In this document: piece by piece, positions 37,860-51,500 of the stretch
Layout of the letters: each line of letters opens with the position of its first letter
Numbering within the stretch: the first letter of the stretch is position 1
NCBI RefSeq assembly: GCF_037975245.1
Contig: NC_092564.1
Coordinates: forward strand, 21,617,984-21,681,983
DNA: 64,000 nucleotides
Reading direction: 5' to 3'
DNA from: Apostichopus japonicus
Taxonomy: Eukaryota > Echinodermata > Holothuroidea > Aspidochirotida > Stichopodidae
Notes under the pieces: model-generated
What the model saw: only the letters and a program-made list of their open reading frames with translations
Told to the model about the DNA's origin: nothing
The model's database searches: none
Position numbers and translations under genes: made by a program

Positions 37860-40800
37860 CGGAGTACCGCCTACCCTTTGTTTTCGATACAGGTCAAAGG
37901 TCATTTGTGGTCACCGGGGTCAAATTATAAAAATCTCGTAAATACGATATGTCAGGTGGGTAATGTCGGACCAACTTCATATTTGGTTAGCCGGAGTACC
38001 GCCTACCCTTTGTTTTCGATACAGGTCAAAGGTCATTTGGGGTCAACAGGGTTCACCAGGGGTCACCAGGGGTCAAATTTTAAAAATCTCGTAAATACGA
38101 TTTGTCAGGTGGGTAATGTCGGACCAACTTCATATTTGGTTAGCCGGAGTACCGCCTACCCTTTGTTTTCGATACAGGTCAAAGGTCATTTGGGGTCACC
38201 AGGGGTCACCAGGGGTCACCAGGGGTCAAATTTTAAAAATCTCGTAAACACGATATCTCAGGTCGGTAATGTCGGACCAAATTCATATTTGGTTTAACGG
38301 AGTACCGCCTACCCTTTGTTTTCGATACAGGTCAAAGGTCTTTGTGGTCACCGGGGTCAAATTATAAAAATCTCGTAAATACGATATGTCAGGTGGGTAA
38401 TGTCGGACCAACTTCATATTTGGTTAGCCGGAGTACCGCCTACCCTTTGTTTTCGATACAGGTCAAAGGTCATTTGGGGTCACCAGGGGTCACCAGGGGT
38501 CACCAGGGGTCACCAGGGGTCACCAGGGGTCAAATTGTAAAAATCTCGTAAATACGATATGTCAGGTGGGTAATGTCGGACCAACTTCATATTTGGTTAG
38601 CCGGAGTACCGCCTACCCTTTGTTTTCGATACAGGTCAAAGGTCATTTGGGGTCACCAGGGGTCACCAGGGGTCACCAGGGGTCAAATTTTAAAAATCTC
38701 GTAAACACGATATCTCAGGTGGGTAATTTCGGACCAAATTTATATTTGGTTTGCCGGAGTACCGCTTACCCTTTGTTTTCGATGCAGGTCAAAGGTCATT
38801 TGGGGTCACCGGGATCTAATTGTAAAAATCTCGTAAACACGATATCTCAGGTGGGTAATGTCGGACCAACTTCATATTTGGTTAGCCGGAGTACCGCTTA
38901 CCCTTTGTTTTCGATACAGGTCAAAGGTCATTTGGGGTCACCATTGGTCACCAGGGGTCACCAGGGGTCACCAGGGGTCACCAGGGGTCACCAGGGGTCA
39001 GATTTTAAAAATCTCGTAAACACGATATCTCAGGTGGGTAATGTCGGACCAAATTCATATTTGGTTTACCGGAGTACCGCTTACCCTTTGTTTTCGATGC
39101 AGGTCAAAGGTCATTTGGGGTCACCGGGGTCAAATTATGAAAATCTCGTAAACACGATATCTCAGGTGGGTAATGTCGGACCAACTTCATATTTGGTTAG
39201 CCGGAGTACCGCCTACCCTTTGTTTTCGATACAGGTCAAAGGTCATTTGGGGTCACCGGGGTCAAATTATAAAAATCTCGTAAACACGATATGTCAGGTG
39301 GGTAATGTCGGACCAACTTCATATTTGGTTAGCCGGAGTACCGCCTACCCTTTGTTTTCGATACAGGTCAAAGGTCATTTGGGGTCACCAGGGGTCACCA
39401 GGGGTCAAATTTTAAAAATCTCGTAAACACGATATCTCAGGTGGGTAATGTCGGACCAAATTCATATTTGGTTTAACGGAGTACCGCCTACCCTTTGTTT
39501 TCGATACAGGTCAAAGGTCATTTGGGGTCACCGGGGTCAAATTATAAAAATCTAGTAAATACGATATGTCAGGTGGGTAATGTCGGACCAACTTCATATT
39601 TGGTTAGCCGGAGTACCGCCTACCCTTTGTTTTCGATACAGGTCAAAGGTCATTTGGGGTCACCAGGGTTCACCAGGGGTCACCAGGGGTCAAATTTTAA
39701 AAATCTCGTAAATACGATTTGTCAGGTGGGTAATGTCGGACCAACTTCATATTTGGTTAGCCGGAGTACCGCCTACCCTTTGTTTTCGATACAGGTCAAA
39801 GGTCATTTGGGGTCACCAGGGGTCACCAGGGGTCACCAGGGGTCAAATTTTAAAAATCTCGTAAACACGATATCTCAGGTCGGTAATGTCGGACCAAATT
39901 CATATTTGGTTTAACGGAGTACCGCCTACCCTTTGTTTTCGATACAGGTCAAAGGTCTTTGTGGTCACCGGGGTCAAATTATAAAAATCTCGTAAATACG
40001 ATATGTCAGGTGGGTAATGTCGGACCAACTTCATATTTGGTTAGCCGGAGTACCGCCTACCCTTTGTTTTCGATACAGGTCAAAGGTCATTTGGGGTCAC
40101 CAGGGGTCACCAGGGGTCACCAGGGGTCACCAGGGGTCACCAGGGGTCAAATTTTAAAAATCTCGTAAATACGATATGTCAGGTGGGTAATGTCGGACCA
40201 ACTTCATATTTGGTTAGCCGGAGTACCGCCTACCCTTTGTTTTCGATACAGGTCAAAGGTCATTTGGGGTCACCAGGGGTCACCAGGGGTCACCAGGGGT
40301 CAAATTTTAAAAATCTCGTAAACACGATATCTCAGGTGGGTAATTTCGGACCAAATTCATATTTGGTTAGCCGGAGTACCGCTTACCCTTTGTTTTCGAT
40401 GCAGGTCAAAGGTCATTTGGGGTCACCGGGATCTAATTGTAAAAATCTCGTAAACACGATATCTCAGGTGGGTAATGTCGGACCAACTTCATATTTGGTT
40501 AGCCGGAGTACCGCTTACCCTTTGTTTTCGATACAGGTCAAAGGTCATTTGGGGTCACCAGGGGTCATTTGGGGTCACCAGGGGTCACCAGGGGTCACCA
40601 GGGGTCACCAGGGGTCACCAGGGGTCACCAGGGGTCACCAGGGGTCAGATTTTAAAAATCTCGTAAACACGATATCTCAGGTGGGTAATGTCGGACCAAA
40701 TTCATATTTGGTTTACCGGAGTACCGCTTACCCTTTGTTTTCGATGCAGGTCAAAGGTCATTTGGGGTCACCGGGGTCAAATTATGAAAATCTCGTAAAC

Positions 40801-41090
40801 ACGATATCTCAGGTGGGTAATGTCGGACCAACTTCATGTTTGGTTAGCCGGAGTACCGCCTACCCTTTGTTTTCGATACAGGTCAAAGGTCATTTGGGGT
40901 CACCGGGGTCAAATTATAAAAATCTCGTAAACACGATATGTCAGGTGGGTAATGTCGGACCAACTTCATATTTGGTTAGCCGGAGTACCGCCTACCCTTT
41001 GTTTTCGATACAGGTCAAAGGTCATTTGGGGTCACCAGGGGTCACCAGGGGTCACCAGGGGTCACCAGGGGTCACCAGGGGTCAAATTTT
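37860..41090 (+). repeat. Tandem duplication, two units of about 1.6 kb
   Basis: About 37,860-39,476 and 39,477-41,090 align at offset 1617, for example at the ggttcacc variant (38,050 and 39,668), ggtctttgtgg (38,336 and 39,953) and tacgatttgtc (38,099 and 39,715). The second copy has extra decamers in the tract at 40,551. A third partial copy begins at about 42,070 and carries the same three markers. Confidence 0.8.
40551..40650 (+). repeat. Longest decamer tract, ten GGGG runs
   Basis: GGGG runs start every 10 bp from 40,551 to 40,641. The second decamer is ggggtcattt instead of ggggtcacca, so the tract contains a copy of the sequence that normally precedes the first G-run. This suggests out-of-register pairing between ggtcatttgg and ggtcaccagg during slippage. 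Confidence 0.9.
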
Positions 41091-41485
41091 AAAAATCTCG
41101 TAAATACGATATGTCAGGTGGGTAATGTCGGACCAACTTCATATTTGGTTAGCCGGAGTACCGCCTACCCTTTGTTTTCGATACAGGTCAAAGGTCATTT
41201 GGGGTCACCAGGGGTCACCAGGGGTCACCAGGGGTCAAATTTTAAAAATCTCGTAAACACGATATCTCAGGTGGGTAATTTCGGACCAAATTCATATTTG
41301 GTTAGCCGGAGTACCGCTTACCCTTTGTTTTCGATGCAGGTCAAAGGTCATTTGGGGTCACCGGGATCTAATTGTAAAAATCTCGTAAACACGATATCTC
41401 AGGTGGGTAATGTCGGACCAACTTCATATTTGGTTAGCCGGAGTACCGCTTACCCTTTGTTTTCGATACAGGTCAAAGGTCATTT

Positions 41486-41585
41486 GGGGTCACCAGGGGT
41501 CATTTGGGGTCACCAGGGGTCACCAGGGGTCACCAGGGGTCACCAGGGGTCACCAGGGGTCACCAGGGGTCACCAGGGGTCAGAT
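41486..41585 (+). repeat. Longest decamer tract, second copy, ten GGGG runs
   Basis: Copy of the 40,551 tract at offset 935, with the same internal ggggtcattt unit and the same number of runs. Identical length in both copies suggests duplication was recent relative to decamer slippage. Confidence 0.9.
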
Positions 41586-44500
41586 TTTAAAAATCTCGTA
41601 AACACGATATCTCAGGTGGGTAATGTCGGACCAAATTCATATTTGGTTTACCGGAGTACCGCTTACCCTTTGTTTTCGATGCAGGTCAAAGGTCATTTGG
41701 GGTCACCGGGGTCAAATTATGAAAATCTCGTAAACACGATATCTCAGGTGGGTAATGTCGGACCAACTTCATGTTTGGTTAGCCGGAGTACCGCCTACCC
41801 TTTGTTTTCGATACAGGTCAAAGGTCATTTGGGGTCACCGGGGTCAAATTATAAAAATCTCGTAAACACGATATGTCAGGTGGGTAATGTCGGACCAACT
41901 TCATATTTGGTTAGCCGGAGTACCGCCTACCCTTTGTTTTCGATACAGGTCAAAGGTCATTTGGGGTCACCAGGGGTCACCAGGGGTCACCAGGGGTCAA
42001 ATTTTAAAAATCTCGTAAACACGATATCTCAGGTGGGTAATGTCGGACCAAATTCATATTTGGTTTAACGGAGTACCGCCTACCCTTTGTTTTCGATACA
42101 GGTCAAAGGTCATTTGTGGTCACCGGGGTCAAATTATAAAAATCTCGTAAATACGATATGTCAGGTGGGTAATGTCGGACCAACTTCATATTTGGTTAGC
42201 CGGAGTACCGCCTACCCTTTGTTTTCGATACAGGTCAAAGGTCATTTGGGGTCACCAGGGTTCACCAGGGGTCACCAGGGGTCAAATTTTAAAAATCTCG
42301 TAAATACGATTTGTCAGGTGGGTAATGTCGGACCAACTTCATATTTGGTTAGCCGGAGTACCGCCTACCCTTTGTTTTCGATACAGGTCAAAGGTCATTT
42401 GGGGTCACCAGGGGTCACCAGGGGTCACCAGGGGTCAAATTTTAAAAATCTCGTAAACACGATATCTCAGGTGGGTAATGTCGGACCAAATTCATATTTG
42501 GTTTAACGGAGTACCGCCTACCCTTTGTTTTCGATACAGGTCAAAGGTCTTTGTGGTCACCGGGGTCAAATTATAAAAATCTCGTAAATACGATATGTCA
42601 GGTGGGTAATGTCGGACCAACTTCATATTTGGTTAGCCGGAGTACCGCCTACCCTTTGTTTTCGATACAGGTCAAAGGTCATTTGGGGTCACCAGGGGTC
42701 ACCAGGGGTCACCAGGGGTCACCAGGGGTCACCAGGGGTCAAATTTTAAAAATCTCGTAAATACGATATGTCAGGTGGGTAATGTCGGACCAACTTCATA
42801 TTTGGTTAGCCGGAGTACCGCCTACCCTTTGTTTTCGATACAGGTCAAAGGTCATTTGGGGTCACCAGGGGTCACCAGGGGTCACCAGGGGTCAAATTTT
42901 AAAAATCTCGTAAACACGATATCTCAGGTGGGTAATTTCGGACCAAATTCATATTTGGTTAGCCGGAGTACCGCTTACCCTTTGTTTTCGATGCAGGTCA
43001 AAGGTCATTTGGGGTCACCGGGATCTAATTGTAAAAATCTCGTAAACACGATATCTCAGGTGGGTAATGTCGGACCAACTTCATATTTGGTTAGCCGGAG
43101 TACCGCCTACCCTTTGTTTTCGATACAGGTCAAAGGTCATTTGGGGTCACCAGGGGTCACCAGGGGTCACCAGGGGTCAAATTTTAAAAATCTCGTAAAC
43201 ACGATATCTCAGGTGGGTAATGTCGGACCAAATTCATATTTGGTTTTCCGGAGTACCGCTTACCTTTTGTTTTCGATGCAGGTCAAAGGTCATTTGGGGT
43301 CACCAGGGGTCACCAGGGGTCAAATTGTAAAAATCTCGTAAACACGATATCTCAGGTGGGTAATGTCGGACCAACTTCATATTTGGTTAGCCGGAGTACC
43401 GCCAACCCTTTGTTTTCGATACAGGTCAAAGGTCATTTGGGGTCACCAGGGGTCACCAGGGGTCACCAGGGGTCAAATTTTAAAAATCTCGTAAATACGA
43501 TATGTCAGGTGGGTAATGTCGGACCAAATTCATATTTGGTTAGCCGGAGTACCGCCTACCCTTTGTTTTCGATACAGGTCAAAGGTCATTTGGGGTCACC
43601 AGGGGTCACCAGGGGTCACCAGGGGTCAAATTTTAAAAATCTCGTAAACACGATATGTCAGGTGGGTAATTTCGGACCAAATTCATATTTGGTTTTCCGG
43701 AGTACCGCTTACCCTTTGTTTTCGATGCAGGTCAAAGGTCATTTGGGGTCACCGGGATCTAATTGTAAAAATCTCGTAAACACGATATCTCAGGTGGGTA
43801 ATGTCGGACCAACTTCATATTTGGTTAGCCGGAGTACCGCCTACCTTTTGTTTTCGATACAGGTCAAAGGTCATTTGGGGTCACCAGGGGTCACCAGGGG
43901 TCACCAGGTGTCACCAGGGGTCACCAGGGGTCACCAGGGGTCACCAGGGGTCAAATTTTAAAAATCTCGTAAACACGATATCTCAGGTGGGTAATGTCGG
44001 ACCAAATTCATATTTGGTTTACCGGAGTACCGCTTACCCTTTGTTTTCGATGCAGGTCAAAGGTCATTTGGGGTCACCAGGGGTCACCAGGGGTTAAATT
44101 GTAAAAATCTCGTAAACACGATATCTCAGGTGGGTAATGTCGGACCAACTTCATATTTGGTTAGCCGGAGTACCGCTTACCCTTTGTTTTCGATGCAGGT
44201 CAAAGGTCATTTGGGGTCACCGGGGTCAAATTATGAAAATCTCGTAAACACGATATCTCAGGTGGGTAATGTCGGACCAACTTCATATTTGGTTAGCCGG
44301 AGTACCGCCTACCCTTTGTTTTCGATACAGGTCAAAGGTCATTTGGGGTCACCAGGGGTCACCAGGGGTCAAATTGTAAAAATCTCGTAAACACGATATC
44401 TCAGGTGGGTAATGTCGGACCAAATTCATATTTGGTTTGCCGGAGTACCGCCAACCCTTTGTTTTCGATACAGGTCAAAGGTCATTTGGGGTCACCGGGG

Positions 44501-45493
44501 TCAAATTATAAAAATCTCGTAAATACGATATGTCAGGTTGGTAATGTCGGACCAACTTCATATTTGGTTAGCCGGAGTACCGCCTACCCTTTGTTTTCGA
44601 TACAGGTCAAAGGTCATTTGGGGTCACCAGGGGTCATCAGGGGTCACCAGGGGTCACCAGGGGTCACCAGGGGTCAAATTTTAAAAATCTCGTAAATACG
44701 ATATGTCAGGTGGGTAATGTCGGACCAACTTCATATTTGGTTAGCCGGAGTACCGCCTACCCTTTGTTTTCGATACAGGTCAAAGGTCATTTGGGGTCAC
44801 CAGGGGTCACCAGGGGTCACCAGGGGTCAAATTTTAAAAATCTCGTAAACACGATATCTCAGGTGGGTAATGTCGGACCAAATTCATATTTCGTTTTCCG
44901 GAGTACCGCTTACCCTTTCTTTTCGATGCAGGTCAAAGGTCATTTGGGGTCACCGGGGTCAAATTATGAAAATCTCGTAAACACGATATCTCAGGTGGGT
45001 AATGTCGGACCAACTTCATATTTGGTTAGCCGGAGTACCGCCTACCCTTTGTTTTCGATACAGGTCAAAGGTCATTTGGGGTCACCGGGGTCAAATTATA
45101 AAAATCTCGTAAACACGATATGTCAGGTGGGTAATGTCGGACCAACTTCATATTTGGTTAGCCGGAGTACCGCCTACCCTTTGTTTTCGATACAGGTCAA
45201 AGGTCATTTGGGGTCACCAGGGGTCACCAGGGGTCACCAGGGGTCAAATTTTAAAAATCTCGTAAACACGATATCTCAGGTGGGTAATGTCGGACCAAAT
45301 TCATATTTGGTTTAACGGAGTACCGCCTACCCTTTGTTTTCGATACAGGTCAAAGGTCATTTGTGGTCACCGGGGTCAAATTATAAAAATCTCGTAAATA
45401 CGATATGTCAGGTGGGTAATGTCGGACCAACTTCATATTTGGTTAGCCGGAGTACCGCCTACCCTTTGTTTTCGATACAGGTCAAAGGTCATT

Positions 45494-45567
45494 TGGGGTC
45501 ACCAGGGGTCACCAGGGGTCACCAGGGGTCACCAGGGGTCACCAGGGGTCACCAGGGGTCACCAGGG
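45494..45567 (+). repeat. Decamer tract, eight GGGG runs
   Basis: Seven decamers end in ggggtcagatttt, a right-domain variant in which the base after ggggtca is g. G-runs are exactly 10 bp apart. Confidence 0.9.
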
Positions 45568-48500
45568 GTCAGATTTTAAAAATCTCGTAAACACGATATC
45601 TCAGGTGGGTAATGTCGGACCAAATTCATATTTGGTTTACCGGAGTACCGCTTACCCTTTGTTTTCGATGCAGGTCAAAGGTCATTTGGGGTCACCGGGG
45701 TCAAATTATGAAAATCTCGTAAACACGATATCTCAGGTGGGTAATGTCGGACCAACTTCATATTTGGTTAGCCGGAGTACCGCACACCCTTTGTTTTCGA
45801 TACAGGTCAAAGGTCATTTGGGGTCACCAGGGTCAAATTATAAAAATCTCGTAAACACGATATGTCAGGTGGGTAATGTCGGACCAACTTCATATTTGGT
45901 TAGCCGGAGTACCGCCTACCCTTTGTTTTCGATACAGGTCAAAGGTCATTTGGGGTCACCAGGGGTCACCAGGGGTCACCAGGGGTCAAATTTTAAAAAT
46001 CTCGTAAACACGATATCTCAGGTGGGTAATGTCGGACCAAATTCATATTTGGTTTTCCGGAGTACCGCTTACCTTTTGTTTTCGATGCAGGTCAAAGGTC
46101 ATTTGGGGTCACCAGGGGTCACCAGGGGTCAAATTGTAAAAATCTCGTAAACACGATATGTCAGGTGGGTAATTTCGGACCAAATTCATATTTGGTTTTC
46201 CGGAGTACCGCTTACCCTTTGTTTTCGATGCAGGTCAAAGGTCATTTGGGGTCACCGGGATCTAATTGTAAAAATCTCGTAAACACGATATCTCAGGTGG
46301 GTAATGTCGGACCAACTTCATATTTGGTTAGCCGGAGTACCGCCTACCCTTTGTTTTCGATACAGGTCAAAGGTCATTTGGGGTCACCAGGGGTCACCAG
46401 GGGTCACCAGGTGTCACCAGGGGTCACCAGGGGTCACCAGGGGTCAAATTTTAAAAATCTCGTAAACACGATTTGTCAGGTGGGTAATGTCGGACAAACT
46501 TCATATTTGGTTAGCCGGAGTACCGCCTACCCTTTGTTTTCGATACAGGTCAAAGGTCATTTGGGGTCACCAGGGGTCACCAGGGGTCACCAGGGGTCAA
46601 ATTTTAAAAATCTCGTAAACACGATATCTCAGGTGGGTAATGTCGGACCAAATTCATATTTGGTTTAACGGAGTACCGCCTACCCTTTGTTTTCGATACA
46701 GGTCAAAGGTCATTTGTGGTCACCGGGGTCAAATTATAAAAATCTCGTAAATACGATATGTCAGGTGGGTAATGTCGGACCAACTTCATATTTGGTTAGC
46801 CGGAGTACCGCCTACCCTTTGTTTTCGATACAGGTCAAAGGTCATTTGGGGTCACCAGGGGTCACCAGGGGTCACCAGGGGTCACCAGGGGTCACCAGGG
46901 GTCAAATTTTAAAAATCTCGTAAATACGATTTGTCAGGTGGGTTATGTCGGACCAACTTCATATTTGGTTAGCCGGAGTACCGCCTACCCTTTGTTTTCG
47001 ATACAGGTCAAAGGTCATTTGGGGTCACCAGGGGTCACCAGGGGTCACCAGGGGTCAAATTTTAAAAATCTCGTAAACACGATATGTCAGGTGGGTAATG
47101 TCGGACCAACTTCATATTTGGTTAGCCGGAGTACCGCCTACCCTTTGTTTTCGATACAGGTCAAAGGTCATTTGGGGTCACCAGGGGTCACCAGGGGTCA
47201 CCAGGGGTCACCAGGGGTCAAATTTTAAAAATCTCGTAAACACGATATCTCAGGTGGGTAATGTCGGACCAAATTCATATTTGGTTTAACGGAGTACCGC
47301 CTACCCTTTGTTTTCGATACAGGTCAAAGGTCATTTGTGGTCACCGGGGTCAAATTATAAAAATCTCGTAAATACGATATGTCAGGTGGGTAATGTCGGA
47401 CCAACTTCATATTTGGTTAGCCGGAGTACCGCCTACCCTTTGTTTTCGATACAGGTCAAAGGTCATTTGGGGTCACCAGGGGTCACCAGGGGTCACCAGG
47501 GGTCACCAGGGGTCACCAGGGGTCACCAGGGGTCAAATTTTAAAAATCTCGTAAATACGATATGTCAGGTGGGTAATGTCGGACCAACTTCATATTTGGT
47601 TAGCCGGAGTACCGCCTACCCTTTGTTTTCGATACATGTCAAAGGTCATTTGGGGTCACCAGGGGTCACCAGGGGTCACCAGGGGTCAAATTTTAAAAAT
47701 CTCGTAAACACGATATCTCAGGTGGGTAATTTCGGACCAAATTCATATTTGGTTTTCCGGAGTACCGCTTACCCTTTGTTTTCGATGCAGGTCAAAGGTC
47801 ATTTGGGGTCACCGGGATCTAACTGTAAAAATCTCGTAAACACGATATCTCAGGTGGGTAATGTCGGACCAACTTCATATTTGGTTAGCCGGAGTACCGC
47901 CTACCCTTTGTTTTCGATACAGGTCAAAGGTCATTTGGGGTCACCAGGGGTCACCAGGGGTCACCAGGGGTCAAATTTTAAAAATCTCGTAAACACGATA
48001 TCTCAGGTGGGTAATGTCGGACCAAATTCATATTTGGTTTTCCGGAGTACCGCTTACCTTTTGTTTTCGATGCAGGTCAAAGGTCATTTGGGGTCACCAG
48101 GGGTCACCAGGGGTCAAATTGTAAAAATCTCGTAAACACGATATCTCAGGTGGGTAATGTCGGACCAACTTCATATTTGGTTTGCCGGAGTACCGCTTAC
48201 CCTTTGTTTTCGATGCAGGTCAAAGGTCATTTGGGGTCACCGGGGTCAAATTATGAAAATCTCGTAAACACGATATCTCAGGTGGGTTATGTCGGACCAA
48301 CTTCATATTTGGTTATCCGGAGTACCGCCAACCCTTTGTTTTCGATACAGGTCAAAGGTCATTTGGGGTCACCAGGGGTCACCAGGGGTCACCAGGGGTC
48401 AAATTTTAAAAATCTCGTAAATACGATATGTCAGGTGGGTAATGTCGGACCAAATTCATATTTGGTTAGCCGGAGTACCGCCTACCCTTTGTTTTCGATA

Positions 48501-51500
48501 CAGGTCAAAGGTCATTTGGGGTCACCAGGTGTCACCAGGGGTCACCAGGTGTCACCAGGGGTCACCAGGGGTCACCAGGGGTCACCAGGGGTCAAATTTT
48601 AAAAATCTCGTAAACACGATATCTCAGGTGGGTAATGTCGGACCAAATTCATATTTGGTTTACCGGAGTACCGCTTACCCTTTGTTTTCGATGCAGGTCA
48701 AAGGTCATTTGGGGTCACCAGGGGTCACCAGGGGTTAAATTGTAAAAATCTCGTAAACACGATATCTCAGGTGGGTAATGTCGGACCAACTTCATATTTG
48801 GTTTTCCGGAGTACCGCTTACCCTTTGTTTTCGATGCAGGTCAAAGGTCATTTGGGGTCACCGGGGTCAAATTATGAAAATCTCGTAAACACGATATCTC
48901 AGGTGGGTAATGTCGGACCAACTTCATATTTGGTTAGCCGGAGTACCGCCTACCCTTTGTTTTCGATACAGGTCAAAGGTCATTTGGGGTCACCAGGGGT
49001 CACCAGGGGTCACCAGGGGTCAAATTGTAAAAATCTCGTAAACACGATATCTCAGGTGGGTAATGTCGGACCAACTTCATATTTGGTTAGCCGGAGTACC
49101 GCCTACCCTTTGTTTTCGATACAGGTCAAAGGTCATTTGGGGTCACCAGGGGTCACCAGGGGTCACCAGGGGTCACCAGGGGTCAAATTGTAAAAATTTC
49201 GTAAACACGATATCTCAGGTGGGTAATGTCGGACCAACTTCATATTTGGTTAGCCGGAGTACCGCCTACCCTTTGTTTTCGATACAGGTCAAAGGTCATT
49301 TGGGGTCACCAGGGGTCACCAGGGGTCACCAGGGGTCAAATTGTAAAAATCTCGTAAACACGATATCTCAGGTGGGTAATGTCGGACCAAATTCATATTT
49401 GGTTTGCCGGAGTACCGCCTACCCTTTGTTTTCGATACAGGTCAAAGGTCATTTGGGGTCACCGGGGTCAAATTATAAAAATCTCGTAAATACGATATGT
49501 CAGGTGGGTAATGTCGGACCAACTTCATATTTGGTTAGCCGGAGTACCGCCTACCCTTTGTTTTCGATACAGGTCAAAGGTCATTTGGGGTCACCAGGGG
49601 TCACCAGGGGTCACCAGGGGTCACCAGGGGTCACCAGGGGTCAAATTTTAAAAATCTCGTAATTACGATATGTCAGGTGGGTAATGTCGGACCAACTTCA
49701 TATTTGGTTAGCCGGAGTACCGCCTACCCTTTGTTTTCGATACAGGTCAAAGGTCATTTGGGGTCACCAGGGGTCACCAGGGGTCACCAGGGGTCAAATT
49801 TTAAAAATCTCGTAAACACGATATCTCAGGTGGGTAATGTCGGACCAAATTCATATTTGGTTTTCCGGAGTACCGCTTACCCTTTCTTTTCGATGCAGGT
49901 CAAAGGTCATTTGGGGTCACCGGGGTCAAATTATGAAAATTTCGTAAACACGATATCTCAGGTGGGTAATGTCGGACCAACTTCATATTTGGTTAGCCGG
50001 AGTACCGCCTACCCTTTGTTTTCGATACAGGTCAAAGGTCATTTGGGGTCACCGGGGTCAAATTATAAAAATCTCGTAAACACGATATGTCAGGTGGGTA
50101 ATGTCGGACCAACTTCATATTTGGTTAGCCGGAGTACCGCCTACCCTTTGTTTTCGATACAGGTCAAAGGTCATTTGGGGTCACCAGGGGTCACCAGGGG
50201 TCACCAGGGGTCAAATTTTAAAAATCTCGTAAACACGATATCTCAGGTGGGTAATGTCGGACCAAATTCATATTTGGTTTAACGGAGTACCGCCTACCCT
50301 TTGTTTTCGATACAGGTCAAAGGTCATTTGTGGTCACCGGGGTCAAATTATAAAAATCTCGTAAATACGATATGTCAGGTGGGTAATGTCGGACCAACTT
50401 CATATTTGGTTAGCCGGAGTACCGCCTACCCTTTGTTTTCGATACAGGTCAAAGGTCATTTGGGGTCACCAGGGGTCACCAGGGGTCACCAGGGGTCACC
50501 AGGGGTCAAATTTTAAAAATCTCGTAAATACGATATGTCAGGTGGGTAATGTCGGACCAACTTCATATTTGGTTAGCCGGAGTACCGCCTACCCTTTGTT
50601 TTCGATACAGGTCAAAGGTCATTTGGGGTCACCAGGGGTCACCAGGGGTCACCAGGGGTCAAATTTTAAAAATCTCGTAAACACGATATGTCAGGTGGGT
50701 AATGTCGGACCAACTTCATATTTGGTTAGCCGGAGTACCGCCTACCCTTTGTTTTCGATACAGGTCAAAGGTCATTTGGGGTCACCAGGGGTCACCAGGG
50801 GTCACCAGGGGTCACCAGGGGTCAAATTTTAAAAATCTCGTAAACACGATATCTCAGGTGGGTAATGTCGGACCAAATTCATATTTGGTTTGCCGGAGTA
50901 CCGCCTACCCTTTGTTTTCGATACAGGTCAAAGCTCATTTGTGGTCACCGGGGTCAAATTATAAAAATCTCGTAAATACGATATGTCAGGTGGGTAATGT
51001 CGGACCAACTTCATATTTGGTTAGCCGGAGTACCGCCTACCCTTTGTTTTCGATACAGGTCAAAGGTCATTTGGGGTCACCAGGGGTCACCAGGGGTCAC
51101 CAGGGGTCACCAGGGGTCACCAGGGGTCAAATTTTAAAAATCTCGTAAATACGATATGTCAGGTGGGTAATGTCGGACGAAATTCATATTTGGTTAGCCG
51201 GAGTACCGCCTACCCTTTGTTTTCGATACAGGTCAAAGGTCATTTGGGGTCACCAGGGGTCACCAGGGGTCACCAGGGGTCAAATTTTAAAAATCTCGTA
51301 AACACGATATCTCAGGTGGGTAATTTCGGACCAAATTCATATTTGGTTTTCCGGAGTACCGCTTACCCTTTGTTTTCGATGCAGGTCAAAGGTCATTTGG
51401 GGTCACCGGGATCTAATTGTAAAAATCTCGTAAACACGATATCTCAGGTGGGTAATGTCGGACCAACTTCATATTTGGTTAGCCGGAGTACCGCCTACCC

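Larger units (their letters stand above)
1..37860 (+). repeat. Left domain of the array
   Basis: This part is defined by variants repeated here and, as far as I could see, absent from the right part (apart from the M module at 59.6-61.2 kb). The variants are ggggtcagcgggg (near 7276, 8834, 11278, 13127, 17811, 18797, 20222, 25474, 33222 and 36182), cggattaccgcc or cgtattaccgcc in the next monomer, aaattatacaaatc (near 9552, 12146, 13996, 19668, 21103, 24910, 26346, 29440, 34094 and 36920), and the short gcacaccc/ttgttgtcacc monomer (6531, 8088, 10530, 17052, 23996, 32476, 35427). Five M modules lie here. The boundary near 37.9 kb is approximate because it is inferred from the last and first markers. 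Confidence 0.75.
40170..42039 (+). repeat. Tandem duplication, two units of 935 bp
   Basis: 40,170-41,104 and 41,105-42,039 align at a constant 935-bp offset. Both contain the longest decamer tract of the window, including the unusual internal ggggtcattt unit (40,561 and 41,496), and the rare ttcatgtttgg (near 40,836 and 41,771). Exact edges are blurred because neighbouring monomers are similar. Confidence 0.85.
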
